Shown piece after piece: positions 33,070 to 42,112 of a stretch of DNA of 64,000 bases. The stretch lies in NCBI RefSeq assembly GCF_009877425.1, contig NZ_WXEY01000007.1, positions 62,001 to 126,000 on the forward strand, in the 5' to 3' direction. Position numbers and translations under genes: made by a program. The stretch comes from Heliomicrobium undosum. GTDB lineage: Bacteria; Bacillota; Desulfitobacteriia; Heliobacteriales; Heliobacteriaceae. Below the pieces are notes generated by a model. That model searched no databases, was not told the origin of the DNA, and worked only from the letters and a program-made list of their open reading frames with translations. Position 1 is the first letter of the stretch, and each line of letters begins with the position of its first letter.

Positions 33070-34167
33070 ATGATCGGATCCTGGAAAAAGGCCCTCGTCG
33101 CCACCAGCGTGGCGGGAGCGCTCCTCTGCGGCGGCGTCATCGCTTATGCAGCCACCGATACGACGACAACCAGCGACAACAGCAAGCCCTCGTTTTTCCA
33201 GAAGTTCGGCAAGGAACGCCGGGGCGGCTTCAAAGGACAGGACTTCGCCCGGGGGTTTCAAGGCGTCGCCGCCATCATCGGCATCGATGAGGCTGCCTTG
33301 AAAACGGAGCTGCAAAGCGGCAAAACACTGGCGGAAATCGCGCAGGCCAAAGGCATTGCCAAGGAAGACCTGATCGCCAAGATGGTCGCTGCCGCTCAGG
33401 CCCGCCTGGACGAAGCCGTCGCCGGCGGCAGGCTCAGCGCCGAGGAGGCCGCCCAGAAGAAAGAAACGATGAAACAACAAATCGAAGCCGCCGTCGACAA
33501 AAAACACACCGACAAATTCGTTGATAGAGCCGACAAAAAGTTCGGCGACATGGCGAAAGACAAAGCCGGTTTCCCCGGTCCTGCCGGTCAAGAGGTTGCT
33601 GACCTGTTGAAGATGACCCAGGACGAACTGAAGACCGAACTGAAAGCCGGCAAGTCCCTGGCGGAGATCGCGCAAGCGAAGGGTGTCGCGAAGGAAGACT
33701 TGGTTGCCAAGATGGTCGCCGCCGCCCAGGCTCGACTGGACGAGGCCGTCAGCAACGGCAAGATCACGGCGGAAAAGGCTGCTCAGATGAAGGAAGCGAT
33801 GAAAAAACGCATTGAGGCCTCCGTCGACAAGAAGCCCGGCGACAAAGCCGGTTTCCGCGCTCCTGGCGGTTTCGCCGGTTCGAATCACTTCCAAGTCGCT
33901 GCCGACCTGTTGCAGATGACCAAGGATGAACTGACAACGGAACTGAAAGCAGGCAAGTCCCTGGAAGAAGTCGCCCAAGCTAAAGGCGTCGCCAAGGAAA
34001 CCTTGAAAGCCAAGCTCATCGAGTCGTCCAAAGCCGATATCGACAAAGCGGTGGCCGACGGCAAACTGACGGCGGAAAAAGCTGAGCAAGCCAAAACCAA
34101 TCTGGAAAAACGGGTCGATGACATGCTGAGCCGGAAAGGGTTCGGCGGTCGCCCCGGGATGAAATAA
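33070..34167 (+). CDS. Secreted protein with three long helical repeats
   Basis: After a signal peptide (ALVATSVAGALLCGGVIAYA) the 365-residue protein contains three copies of a roughly 85-residue unit: LxxELxxGKxLxEIAQAKG(I/V)AKEDL then ARLDEAVxxGKLTAEKAxQxKExMxxxIE. The units are separated by spacers of Lys/Asp/Gly-rich sequence. The GKLTAEKA sub-motif resembles the GTLTQEQA repeats of the protein encoded at 56436. Function is unknown; a secreted sensor, chaperone-like or wall-associated role is possible. It follows the cytochrome genes after 195 bases with its own ribosome site (AAAAAGGAG). Confidence 0.7.
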   Translation: MIGSWKKALVATSVAGALLCGGVIAYAATDTTTTSDNSKPSFFQKFGKERRGGFKGQDFARGFQGVAAIIGIDEAALKTELQSGKTLAEIAQAKGIAKEDLIAKMVAAAQARLDEAVAGGRLSAEEAAQKKETMKQQIEAAVDKKHTDKFVDRADKKFGDMAKDKAGFPGPAGQEVADLLKMTQDELKTELKAGKSLAEIAQAKGVAKEDLVAKMVAAAQARLDEAVSNGKITAEKAAQMKEAMKKRIEASVDKKPGDKAGFRAPGGFAGSNHFQVAADLLQMTKDELTTELKAGKSLEEVAQAKGVAKETLKAKLIESSKADIDKAVADGKLTAEKAEQAKTNLEKRVDDMLSRKGFGGRPGMK

Positions 34168-34210
34168 CGTCCCTCCACCGCTCCAAGCGAGGGGAAATCA
34201 AACGAACGAT

Positions 34211-34250
34211 GCGGCCACAAGGCGGGACTCCCGCCTGCGGTCGCTTTTTC
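34211..34250 (+). terminator. Intrinsic terminator after the repeat protein gene
   Basis: GCGGCC...GGCGGG / CCCGCC...GGTCGC double stem followed by TTTTTCCC. A second small stem AAGCC/GGCTT with six T occurs at about 34308-34326. Confidence 0.75.
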
Positions 34251-34417
34251 CCTTTTTTTGTTTTTACTTCTTTTTAGTGGTCATCCCCAAGGGGCGCGTC
34301 TCCGTAAGCCTGCCGGCTTTTTTCACTTTGACTTTTAAATTTAATTTTTCCAACTTGTTACGATCTTGACATCTCAGTTGTATAATCGAGACAAGATTAT
34401 TTCTTGAGGTGAATAAC

Positions 34418-35638
34418 TTGCGGACACGAAACGTTGTTCTCGCCGTATGCTTGACCACGATGGTTTTGACAACGGCGTGCGGGAAGACGGACGCGCCAGC
34501 GACCTCGGCTGCCAGCGCGGTCACTTCGGTCAAAACGGTCCCGGTGAAGCGGGCCACTTTGACCAGCACCGTGACTTTGAGCGGAAAAATCGAGCCGAGT
34601 GAATCCGTCAATGTGGTCCCGAAGTCCTCGGGGAAGGCGGCCGGCGTCTACGGCGATGTGGGCCAGCGGGTGAGCGCCGGGACAACGCTGATCCAAATGG
34701 AAAACAGCGATATCCTGGCCAAACTCGACGCAGCCAAAGCAGCGTTGGCCGCCGGCGAAGCCAATCTGGAGCGCGCCAAGGCGCAGTTGGAAAAGACCCA
34801 GATTCAGTTGGATGAAGCCAAGCGCAATCTGGAACGGCAAAAGATGCTCTTTGAGTCAGGCGCCGCATCACAGTCCCAATACGACACCGCCCAGACGAAC
34901 CATGATTCGATCAAAAAAGACTATGACATGAACGCCGCCTCTGTGGCCGCTGCTCAGGCTAGTGTGGAACAAAACAAGGCTGCCATCCGACAAAACGAAG
35001 TGGATCTGGAGAACAGCCGCGTCTTTTCCCCAATCTCCGGTATCATCGCCAGCAAGAACGTCAATGCCGGCGAATCTGTTTCGGCCAGCACGGCGCCTTT
35101 TGTCGTCATCAATATGCAGACCGTTCAGATCAACGCCGGTGTCAGCGAAGCCGACATCAATCAATTCAAGCTAGGCCTGGATGTAGATGTGCGGGTTCCC
35201 GCAGCATCGCCCAAACCGTTCAAGGGAAAAGTAACCAAGCTCAGCCCCTCCGCCGACGCCAAGACCAAAACATACCCAGTCTGGGTGTCTGTCGACAACA
35301 CCGATGACCTGCTGAAGGCAGGCATGTATGCGGAGATCCTTGTGACGACGCAGCGCCTGGAGAATGCGCTCACTGTCCCCTCTGACGCAGTTGTGGAGCG
35401 GAAAGGGCAAAAAGTTGTGTACATACTTGATGGGGACAAGGCTGTCGAGCGTAAGGTATCCGTCGGCAAGGTAGACGAAGGGCTCACCCAGGTAACCGAA
35501 GGGGTGGCCGAGGGCGAAAAAGTGATTACCACAGGCCTGCAGGCATTGCGAGACGGCGTGGCTGTCCGTGAGGAGCAGGCCAAGCCCCAGGAAAAACCGG
35601 CTGGAAGTTCCCAGAACGCGCCGCGTCAGGGGCAGTAA
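34418..35638 (+). CDS. RND efflux periplasmic adaptor lipoprotein (HlyD/AcrA family)
   Basis: The 406-residue protein starts with a lipoprotein signal (lipobox LTTAC). It then has a barrel-sandwich hybrid domain split by a long coiled coil (residues about 105-190: LDAAKAALAAGEANLERAKAQLEKTQIQLDEA), the FSPISGIIASKNVNAGESV lipoyl half, and beta-barrel and membrane-proximal domains (AGMYAEILV, LTVPSDAVV). The TTG at 34418 follows GAGGTG by 6 bases; the GTG at 34409 lies inside that site. It connects the RND pump encoded 42 bases downstream to the outside of this single-membrane or thin-envelope cell. Confidence 0.88.
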   Translation: MRTRNVVLAVCLTTMVLTTACGKTDAPATSAASAVTSVKTVPVKRATLTSTVTLSGKIEPSESVNVVPKSSGKAAGVYGDVGQRVSAGTTLIQMENSDILAKLDAAKAALAAGEANLERAKAQLEKTQIQLDEAKRNLERQKMLFESGAASQSQYDTAQTNHDSIKKDYDMNAASVAAAQASVEQNKAAIRQNEVDLENSRVFSPISGIIASKNVNAGESVSASTAPFVVINMQTVQINAGVSEADINQFKLGLDVDVRVPAASPKPFKGKVTKLSPSADAKTKTYPVWVSVDNTDDLLKAGMYAEILVTTQRLENALTVPSDAVVERKGQKVVYILDGDKAVERKVSVGKVDEGLTQVTEGVAEGEKVITTGLQALRDGVAVREEQAKPQEKPAGSSQNAPRQGQ

Positions 35639-35680
35639 CGAAATGAGCCTCACATCACTAAGCGCGAGGGTGGGGAACGC

Positions 35681-38600
35681 ATGAACATCACCGATTTTTC
35701 CATAAAACGACCGGCGGGCATCAGCATGATCGTCCTGTTCTTCGTCGTATTGGGACTGTACAGCTTCAACCGCATCGGCGTCGAACTGCTGCCGGCCATG
35801 AATACGCCCTTCGTGACGGTGCAGGTAAGTTATCCCGGCGCCGCCGCCGAGGACGTGGAGAAGCAAGTCATCGAACCCATCGAGGAGGCCGTCTCCTCCG
35901 TATCGAAGCTGAAGAAGCTTTCCGCCACGGCCAATGCGGGCTCCGGTTTCGTCATCCTCGAATTCGACCTGTCCGCTGATCCCGACCAGGCGGCGCTGGA
36001 TGTCACCAAAAAGGTGGATGCCGTCAAAGGCCGTCTCCCCGACGAAGCCAGCGACCCGGTCGTCATCAAGCGGGACCTCAACGCCCAGGCGATCATGACC
36101 TTGAGCGTCAGCAGCGAGGGCCTGTCCAAACTGGAAACCTACAAATTGGCCGACGAGATGATTCAGGAGCGCCTCAAGCGCGTCCAGGGCGTCTCCGAGA
36201 TCGAGGTCTACGGCGGGCGGCAGAAGGAGATCGCCGTCGAAGTGGACCCCAAGAAGTTGACCGTCTTCAACGTCTCTTTAAACTCCATCGTCAACAAGAT
36301 TAAGTCAGAAAACGCCAACAAACCGGCAGGCAAGCTCTATCGCCAGCGCGATTACGACCTGCGGCTGTTGGGCGAGTACCAGAGCGTCAGAGAGATCGAG
36401 AACCTGGCCATCCCCAGCGGCGACGGCGCCGCCGTCCCCTTGAAAAACGTCGCCACCGTCAAAGAGCAGATCAAAGAAGTCCGCAACATGACCCGCCTCA
36501 ACGGCGAGGAATCGGTGGGCATCGAGATCTTCAAACAGAGTGACATCAGCGTCGTCGATGTGGGCAAAGGCCTCAACGCCGAGATCGAGAAGCTGCGCAA
36601 GGAACTCCCCGGTGTCACCATCTACGTGGCCAACGACGCTTCCGATTATGTCCAAAAGGCACTGAACAACACCCAGATGAGCATCTTCGAAGGGATCCTG
36701 ACGACGGCCTTCGCACTGCTCTTCTTCCTGAAGGAATGGCGATCCATGCTGACAGTGCTCATCGCCATTCCCACATCGCTTATCTCGGTCATCTTCGTCA
36801 TGTACGTCTTCGACTTTTCTTTCAATATGATGTCCCTCATGGGTATGGCCCTCTGCATCGGCATCCTCGTTGACGATTCCATCGTCGTCCTGGAGAACAT
36901 CCACCGGCACCTGACCATGGGCAAAGACGCCAAGACGGCGGCGAGGGATGGACGGGGCGAGATCGGCATGGCCGCCATCGCCATCACCCTCTGCGACGTC
37001 GTCGTCTTCCTGCCCATCGCCTTCATGGAGGGCATGGTGGGGCAGTTTTTCCGCCAGTTCGGCCTGACAATCGTCTTTGCCACCCTCTTTTCCCTATTCG
37101 TCTCCTTTACGGTCACGCCGATGCTCTCTTCGCGGCTTTACAAAAAAGGTTTCGACGAGAAGCATCACCCCATCTGGGAGCGTGTCGACCGGTTCGGGGG
37201 ACGGTTCAAAAACCTCTATGAAGTGCTCCTCCATGGCGCCCTGGCCCATCCGAAAAAGGTCCTCGCCGGCGGTCTGGCGCTTTTTATCGCCTCCATGAGT
37301 CTCATCTATCCCTTCCAGGTCGTCGGCGCCGAGTTCCTGCCGAAGACCGATGAAGGCAGCTTCAGCGTCACCGTCGAACTGCCCATCGGTACACCCTTCG
37401 AGTTGGCAGACAAACAGACCCTGAAGGTGGAGCAGTTTTGCCAGACCATTCCGGAAGTTGACAATGTCCAATCGCGCATCAGCAGCAACCAGGGGAGTGT
37501 CCAGGTAAAGCTGCAGAACAAGAAGAACCGGAAACGGACCGTCTGGGAGATCGCCGATGACGTGCGCAACTGGAGCAAGCAGAACTTCCCGCCCGGCGTC
37601 GTCCGGGTGAGTGAAGCCACCGCCTCCATCGCCGGGCTCCCCGGCGGCAGCGGCCCGCGCGGCGCCGGCGGCGGAAACGTGCAGATCGAGATCCTCGGAT
37701 CGGACCAGGACAAGTTGTTGTCCATCTCCGAGGAGGTCATGGACATCCTGCGCAACACGCCGGGGTCGAAGGATGTCAACACCAGTTGGCGCCTCGGCCA
37801 GCCGGAGATCCAGACAGTCATCAACCGGGAGCAGGCCAAGTACTATGGCGCCTCCCTGAACGACATCGCCACGGCCTTGCAGACCGGCGTCAGCGGCAGC
37901 ACCGCCGGCGTCTTCCGCAAAGACGGCGATGAGATCGACATCAATGTCCGCTTCAAAGACGGCGACAAGTTGAGCAACCAGGACCTGAAGAGCATCCCTG
38001 TCACCGTCGGCGGCCAGAACATCGCCGTCAGCAATCTGGTCGAGTTCAAAGAGGGCACAGGACCGCGATCCATCCGCCGCGTCGACAAGCAGCGGGCCAT
38101 CACCATCTCCTGCAACCTGAACGACCGACCGCTGCAGGAGTTCATCACCGAGGTGCAACAGAAGATCAATGCCCGCAACTTCGACCCCCTGTACTCGATC
38201 AAGATGGCCGGCCAGGCCCAGAACATGAACGACACCTTCAGCCAGATGCTGAGCGCCTTAGCGCTGTCCCTAATCCTGGTCTACATGGTGCTCGTCGTGC
38301 TCTATGAATCCTTCCTGACGCCCTTTATCCGTATGTTCTCGTTGCCCCTCGGCTTTATCGGCGCTGTCGTGGCTTTGGCCTTGACGAAGAACGGACTCAA
38401 CCTCTTCTCCATGATGGGCATCATCATGATGGACGGCCTGGTGGCCAAAAACGGCACTTTGCTGCTCGACTACGCCCTGACCCTCATGGACCGGGGATTC
38501 AAACCGCGAGAAGCGATCATCGAGGCGGGCAAGACGCGCTTGCGGCCAATCATCATGACGACGATGACCATGGTCTTCGGCATGCTGCCGACAGCCTTAG

Positions 38601-38800
38601 CCATTGCCGAAGGCGCTGAAAACCGCGTCGGCATGGCCTGGGTGCTCATCGGCGGCCTGCTCAGTTCCACCTTCTTCACCCTGATCATCATCCCGATCAT
38701 CTTCATCGCCTTGCACCGCTGGAAAGACAAGGTGTCAACGGAGGGATGGTCAGGGCTGTTCAAGAAGCGAAGCCGGGAGAAGGCGGCAGAAGGGGTTTGA
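35681..38800 (+). CDS. RND-family efflux pump (AcrB/HAE1 type)
   Basis: The 1039-residue protein has the full RND plan: a first membrane helix (ISMIVLFFVVLGLYSF), a large exported loop, membrane helices 2-6 with the proton-relay region (GMALCIGILVDDSIVVLENI, two adjacent Asp), a second exported loop with a Gly-rich insertion (GLPGGSGPRGAGGGNVQ, about residue 655), and helices 8-12 ending in a basic tail. Substrates are not predictable; drugs, lipids or metal-free amphiphiles are typical. It forms an operon with the adaptor gene; no outer-membrane channel gene is present, as expected for a Bacillota. Confidence 0.92.
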   Translation: MNITDFSIKRPAGISMIVLFFVVLGLYSFNRIGVELLPAMNTPFVTVQVSYPGAAAEDVEKQVIEPIEEAVSSVSKLKKLSATANAGSGFVILEFDLSADPDQAALDVTKKVDAVKGRLPDEASDPVVIKRDLNAQAIMTLSVSSEGLSKLETYKLADEMIQERLKRVQGVSEIEVYGGRQKEIAVEVDPKKLTVFNVSLNSIVNKIKSENANKPAGKLYRQRDYDLRLLGEYQSVREIENLAIPSGDGAAVPLKNVATVKEQIKEVRNMTRLNGEESVGIEIFKQSDISVVDVGKGLNAEIEKLRKELPGVTIYVANDASDYVQKALNNTQMSIFEGILTTAFALLFFLKEWRSMLTVLIAIPTSLISVIFVMYVFDFSFNMMSLMGMALCIGILVDDSIVVLENIHRHLTMGKDAKTAARDGRGEIGMAAIAITLCDVVVFLPIAFMEGMVGQFFRQFGLTIVFATLFSLFVSFTVTPMLSSRLYKKGFDEKHHPIWERVDRFGGRFKNLYEVLLHGALAHPKKVLAGGLALFIASMSLIYPFQVVGAEFLPKTDEGSFSVTVELPIGTPFELADKQTLKVEQFCQTIPEVDNVQSRISSNQGSVQVKLQNKKNRKRTVWEIADDVRNWSKQNFPPGVVRVSEATASIAGLPGGSGPRGAGGGNVQIEILGSDQDKLLSISEEVMDILRNTPGSKDVNTSWRLGQPEIQTVINREQAKYYGASLNDIATALQTGVSGSTAGVFRKDGDEIDINVRFKDGDKLSNQDLKSIPVTVGGQNIAVSNLVEFKEGTGPRSIRRVDKQRAITISCNLNDRPLQEFITEVQQKINARNFDPLYSIKMAGQAQNMNDTFSQMLSALALSLILVYMVLVVLYESFLTPFIRMFSLPLGFIGAVVALALTKNGLNLFSMMGIIMMDGLVAKNGTLLLDYALTLMDRGFKPREAIIEAGKTRLRPIIMTTMTMVFGMLPTALAIAEGAENRVGMAWVLIGGLLSSTFFTLIIIPIIFIALHRWKDKVSTEGWSGLFKKRSREKAAEGV

Positions 38801-38853
38801 GCATTATCCAGCCTATAAAAAACGAGTCCTGAAACCCGAATAATAAATTGGGA

Positions 38854-38890
38854 AGACCCCGAGCGGTATTAAAGCCGACGGGGTCTTTTG
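38854..38890 (+). terminator. Intrinsic terminator after the RND pump gene
   Basis: AGACCCC / GGGGTCT followed by TTTTGCC. The remaining interval to 39136 is AT-rich and has no gene; it probably holds the promoter of the next operon. Confidence 0.75.
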
Positions 38891-39136
38891 CCGTTTTTCT
38901 GGGGCTATCTGTTCTCAAGTATCTAAATGTATTTACCACTTAGGGTGTTTAATTCAAAACAATATTTGAAACCTTGAATTCATACGGTCTTCACAAGTTC
39001 AATGTAAACTTGTGTTGTGCGCAAAACGAACAAATGCGAAGAGAACATTCTTAAATGAGCAATAGAAGTACGGGAATTACTTCTAAAATAAATCAATTAG
39101 ACAATTAAAATCTATCTTTTTTACGGAGGGAATAGG

Positions 39137-39775
39137 ATGCTTAGCATTAGAAAACGAACGTTGCTAATGTCGGCCACATTGTCTATGTTGCTGATCAGCA
39201 ATGCCTGGGCGGCGACAACGCACGATGGACATGGTTCCCATGAAGCGCCTGCGCCTGCGGTGACAAACGGGGATGGCGGCGCTCACGGCGGAACCGACCA
39301 TAAAGGCGCTGCCTATGAAGAACAATCGGTGTCAAAAAGCGATGGCAAATATCAGGTCCTGTTGCCGAATTCCCCTGCCTGGACCTTGGATAAAGCGGAA
39401 AGAGTGCGCTTTGTCGTAAAATCGGCTGATGATGCGCCCGTCGCCCTAACGGCTGTGACCGTCCAATTTGTATCCCAAGAAGGCGGTCACGGTCACGGAG
39501 AAAGTGAGAAACCGGCGCCCGTCATCACAGCCCGCCCCGTCGGTAATGGAGAGTACGAAGCGACGGTTGTGCCTGAGAAGGAAGGGAAAGCCGTTCTGCA
39601 GTTCCGGATCGAAGGGGAGAAGGGCGATGACGTCAGTCTCACATCGATAGATGTGAAGGCTTCGCCGCCGCACATGTGGTTTCTCGGCGCCTTCGGGGTC
39701 TTCGTGGTGGCCACGTTAACTGCCTCTACTCTCATCCGGGTGAAAGATAAACGAAAGGAGGCTGCGGAGGAATGA
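39137..39775 (+). CDS. His-rich exported FixH/YtkA-like membrane protein
   Basis: The 212-residue protein has a signal peptide (SATLSMLLISNAWA), a histidine-rich region (THDGHGSHE, HGGTDHKG, later GGHGHGESE), an immunoglobulin-like domain with the pattern ARPVGNGEYEATVVPEKEGKAVLQFRIEG typical of FixH/YtkA-type proteins, and a C-terminal membrane anchor (MWFLGAFGVFVVATLTAS). The histidines suggest metal, possibly copper, handling. Its stop overlaps the start of the polyferredoxin gene (ATGA), so the two act together. Confidence 0.65.
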   Translation: MLSIRKRTLLMSATLSMLLISNAWAATTHDGHGSHEAPAPAVTNGDGGAHGGTDHKGAAYEEQSVSKSDGKYQVLLPNSPAWTLDKAERVRFVVKSADDAPVALTAVTVQFVSQEGGHGHGESEKPAPVITARPVGNGEYEATVVPEKEGKAVLQFRIEGEKGDDVSLTSIDVKASPPHMWFLGAFGVFVVATLTASTLIRVKDKRKEAAEE

Positions 39776-41148
39776 ACAAGCAACCACTTAATCCGCAAAC
39801 CTCGCCAAAGCGCAACCTCTTGCAGAACCGATGGGTTCGCGCCCTCTTTGAAAGCGCCCACTATCCCCACGTCTTCCACTGGATCACTGTGACCGTTTTT
39901 GCGCTCATCATCTACGTGACCCTTTTTGGCTCCACCATTGCGTCGAAGAATTTCGGCACGGCCGCCACCTGGGTGCTCTGGTGGCCCCTGATCCCGTTGC
40001 TGTTCTTCCTCTTCGGCCGGTTCTGGTGCGCCATCTGCCCCTTCTCGTGGTTATCCGATCTGGTGCAGAAGCACTTTGGCGCTGAAAGACCTGTTCCCTG
40101 GTTCTTGAAAAAGTACGGTCTGTGGATCATTGACGCCTTCTTCCTCTTGATCACCTGGGCCGACCACATCTGGGGCGTCGTCGAGTCGCCGCGCGGTTCT
40201 GCTTACCTCCTGCTGATCATCGTCGCTTTCGTCATCTTTGCCGGCGCCTTCTGGGAGCGGCGCGCCTTCTGCCGCTACATCTGCTTCATCGGCGGCCTTT
40301 CCGGCAATTACTCCCGCGCCGGGGTCCTCGAACTGCGGGCCACACCGGAGATCTGCCGCAACTGCGCCACGAAAGCCTGCTATAAGGGCTCTGAAAAAGC
40401 GCCCGGCTGCCCGATGTTTGAATTCCCGCGCACGATGGAAGACAACACGAAGTGCAACCTCTGCGGTTACTGCGTGAAAAACTGTCCCAACGGTTCCCTC
40501 CGCTTGCCCCCCCGTATCCCCACGCAGGAGCTCTGGTTCATCAGCAAGCCCAAGTTGGAAGAAGCCTTCCTGGCCATCATCGTCATGGGCATCGTGCTGG
40601 TGCAGAATCTGACCATGCTGTCCATTTGGCCGGCCCTGCTGCAATTTACGGAGAAACTGCTCGGAACGACGAGCTATCCCGTCGTCTTCACGGCCATCTT
40701 CCTGGTGGCCATGGCCATTCCCGCCGTCGCCCTGTATCTGACGAGCGCCCTCTCCGGGAAAGCCGCGTCCGATTCGGTGATACGCAACTTTACCCGCTTC
40801 GGTTACGCCATCATCCCTTTGGACCTGGCCGCCCACATGGGGCACAATTTCTTCCACCTGCTCAGTGAAGGCAAGGCCGTCTGGTACACCTTCTTGGACA
40901 TCTTCACCGATGTGACCTTGCCCGCGTCGATGGCCTTTGTGAGCAATGACACCATCTATGTCCTGCAAATGCTCACTTTGATCGTCGGTTTTGCCGGCTC
41001 GGCCTACACGGCCTACCGGATCGCCCGTAATCACTATCAAGAGCAGGGAAAAACACTGGCGGCGTTGCTCCCGCACATCGTCTTCCTGGCCCTGATCCTG
41101 GCGATCAACGTCTACGCCTTCTCACTGCCGATGGCGCACCGGGTATAA
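39772..41148 (+). CDS. Membrane-bound 4Fe-4S polyferredoxin
   Basis: The 458-residue protein has about nine membrane segments and four cysteine groups: FWCAICPF, CRYICF, CRNCATKACYKGSEKAPGC and the classical cluster motif CNLCGYCVKNCP. This resembles the NosR/NapH/CcoG-type membrane iron-sulfur proteins that pass electrons across or along the membrane. The partner and substrate are not known. It is translationally coupled to the His-rich exported protein, a combination reminiscent of fix/cco-type metal-centre assembly genes, though no terminal oxidase is in the window. Confidence 0.75.
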   Translation: MNKQPLNPQTSPKRNLLQNRWVRALFESAHYPHVFHWITVTVFALIIYVTLFGSTIASKNFGTAATWVLWWPLIPLLFFLFGRFWCAICPFSWLSDLVQKHFGAERPVPWFLKKYGLWIIDAFFLLITWADHIWGVVESPRGSAYLLLIIVAFVIFAGAFWERRAFCRYICFIGGLSGNYSRAGVLELRATPEICRNCATKACYKGSEKAPGCPMFEFPRTMEDNTKCNLCGYCVKNCPNGSLRLPPRIPTQELWFISKPKLEEAFLAIIVMGIVLVQNLTMLSIWPALLQFTEKLLGTTSYPVVFTAIFLVAMAIPAVALYLTSALSGKAASDSVIRNFTRFGYAIIPLDLAAHMGHNFFHLLSEGKAVWYTFLDIFTDVTLPASMAFVSNDTIYVLQMLTLIVGFAGSAYTAYRIARNHYQEQGKTLAALLPHIVFLALILAINVYAFSLPMAHRV

Positions 41149-41180
41149 ATCGATTTTTTGCAAACGTGTTCCTGTCGGAG

Positions 41181-41219
41181 AGCGCGCCGTTTTCGGCTTA
41201 GGCCGAAAGACGGCGCGCC
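41181..41219. other. Strong GC-rich hairpin between convergent genes
   Basis: GCGCGCCGTTTTCGGC... pairs with its complement across a short loop (GCGCGCCG / CGGCGCGC with inner TTCGGC/GCCGAA). It overlaps the end of the leftward DUF3793 gene. No T-run follows on either strand. Confidence 0.5.
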
Positions 41220-41827
41220 TCATCACGGATCAGTTCCAGGCGGCTCGATTCAACGAAGTCGAGTGCCCATTGGTTCGCCCGGTCAAAGCGCTCCTTCAGC
41301 CGCAAGGACGGCGCCACATCACCGTAAATGCACCACTCACAGACATGTTTTTTTGGCAGTGGAGAAAGGCCGAGAAAACCGAGCACGTCCTTGAGCGGGT
41401 AACCGAGGGCGAGGCCGATTTCGTGCGGGAGTTGGCCGCCTTTGCACCATCGCCCCTTCAGGTGGAACAGAAACGGTTGCACATCGAGGGGCCAGGGGAG
41501 TGGCTTGTTCCGGTATTGCCGCAGGCGGCCGAAGCGCTTCAACGATGCCCGGACCTGCGGCTCACGGTAAAAGAGCACCCAGGCGCACTTTTCGCAGCGC
41601 TTGAGCAGGAATATTTCCACACCCCAATCGCGCGCCAGTTGCCGGGCTTGCCTCAGCGTTGATGCGATGTCTTTTCCGAAGAAGGGTTCTTGAAAGCGGA
41701 TAAACTCGCCGGCCTTTCCTGCAAAGAGGACCCTGGAGAGGTTGACAAAAAGCCATTTTTCAAATCGCGCTTGGCGGATGTCCTTTTCTGCTAGGCTGTC
41801 TTTCCATAGACCATAAGACGCTCCCAT
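41198..41827 (-). CDS. DUF3793 family protein
   Basis: The 209-residue protein matches the DUF3793 family: WLFVNLSRVLFAGKAGEFIRF near the start, the RCEKCAWVLFYREPQV block, CKGGQLPHEIGLALGYPLKDVLGFLG and the C-terminal WCIYGD. Conserved cysteines may bind metal. The function is not established; such genes are often found near iron-uptake genes. The ATG at 41827 follows GGGAGGG. A Fur box lies exactly inside its promoter (41885-41913), so it should be induced by iron limitation. Confidence 0.78.
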   Translation of the reverse strand: MGASYGLWKDSLAEKDIRQARFEKWLFVNLSRVLFAGKAGEFIRFQEPFFGKDIASTLRQARQLARDWGVEIFLLKRCEKCAWVLFYREPQVRASLKRFGRLRQYRNKPLPWPLDVQPFLFHLKGRWCKGGQLPHEIGLALGYPLKDVLGFLGLSPLPKKHVCEWCIYGDVAPSLRLKERFDRANQWALDFVESSRLELIRDEARRLSA

Positions 41828-41884
41828 GAGCAATCCCTCCCACGAACGGCATGATCGAGATCCGACAAGTGACTGTTACCATCA

Positions 41885-41913
41885 TTTTAACTGAAAATGA
41901 TTTTCAATTTCAA
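41885..41913 (-). promoter_or_regulatory. Fur box inside the DUF3793 promoter
   Basis: TGAAAATGATTTTCA (41892-41906) is a perfect 7-1-7 inverted repeat of the Fur type. On the minus strand it fills the 17-base spacer between TTGAAA (-35, 41908-41913) and TTAAAA (-10, 41885-41890), 58 bases upstream of the DUF3793 start. Repressor binding here would directly block RNA polymerase. Confidence 0.75.
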
Positions 41914-41976
41914 GTAGACTTTTCTATTCGCCAGTGGATATCGGTCGAACCGCGCGACATGATGGGGAGGTCGGAA

Positions 41977-42005
41977 TTGTGGAAATGGGCGCGTTCATTT
42001 ATAAT
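41977..42005 (+). promoter_or_regulatory. Promoter of the zip gene
   Basis: TTGTGG (41977-41982) and TATAAT (42000-42005) are 17 bases apart. Transcription would start near 42012 and run through the hairpin at 42051 before the gene. Confidence 0.6.
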
Positions 42006-42050
42006 CGAGAGTGAGGAGAATTTGACGAACCGCCACATATGGACAATGGA

Positions 42051-42078
42051 AAAACCCCCTCGCCGCGAGGGGGTTTTT
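42051..42078 (+). terminator. Terminator hairpin in the leader of the zip gene
   Basis: AAAACCCCCTCG / CGAGGGGGTTTTT with a three-base loop. It stands between the predicted transcription start and the ATG at 42113, so it may be an attenuator. A short frame with GAGGAG and a TTG start at 42022 runs into it. Confidence 0.75.
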
Positions 42079-42112
42079 GAGCAATATCTAGTGATCAGAG
42101 GAGTCGGTCGCT

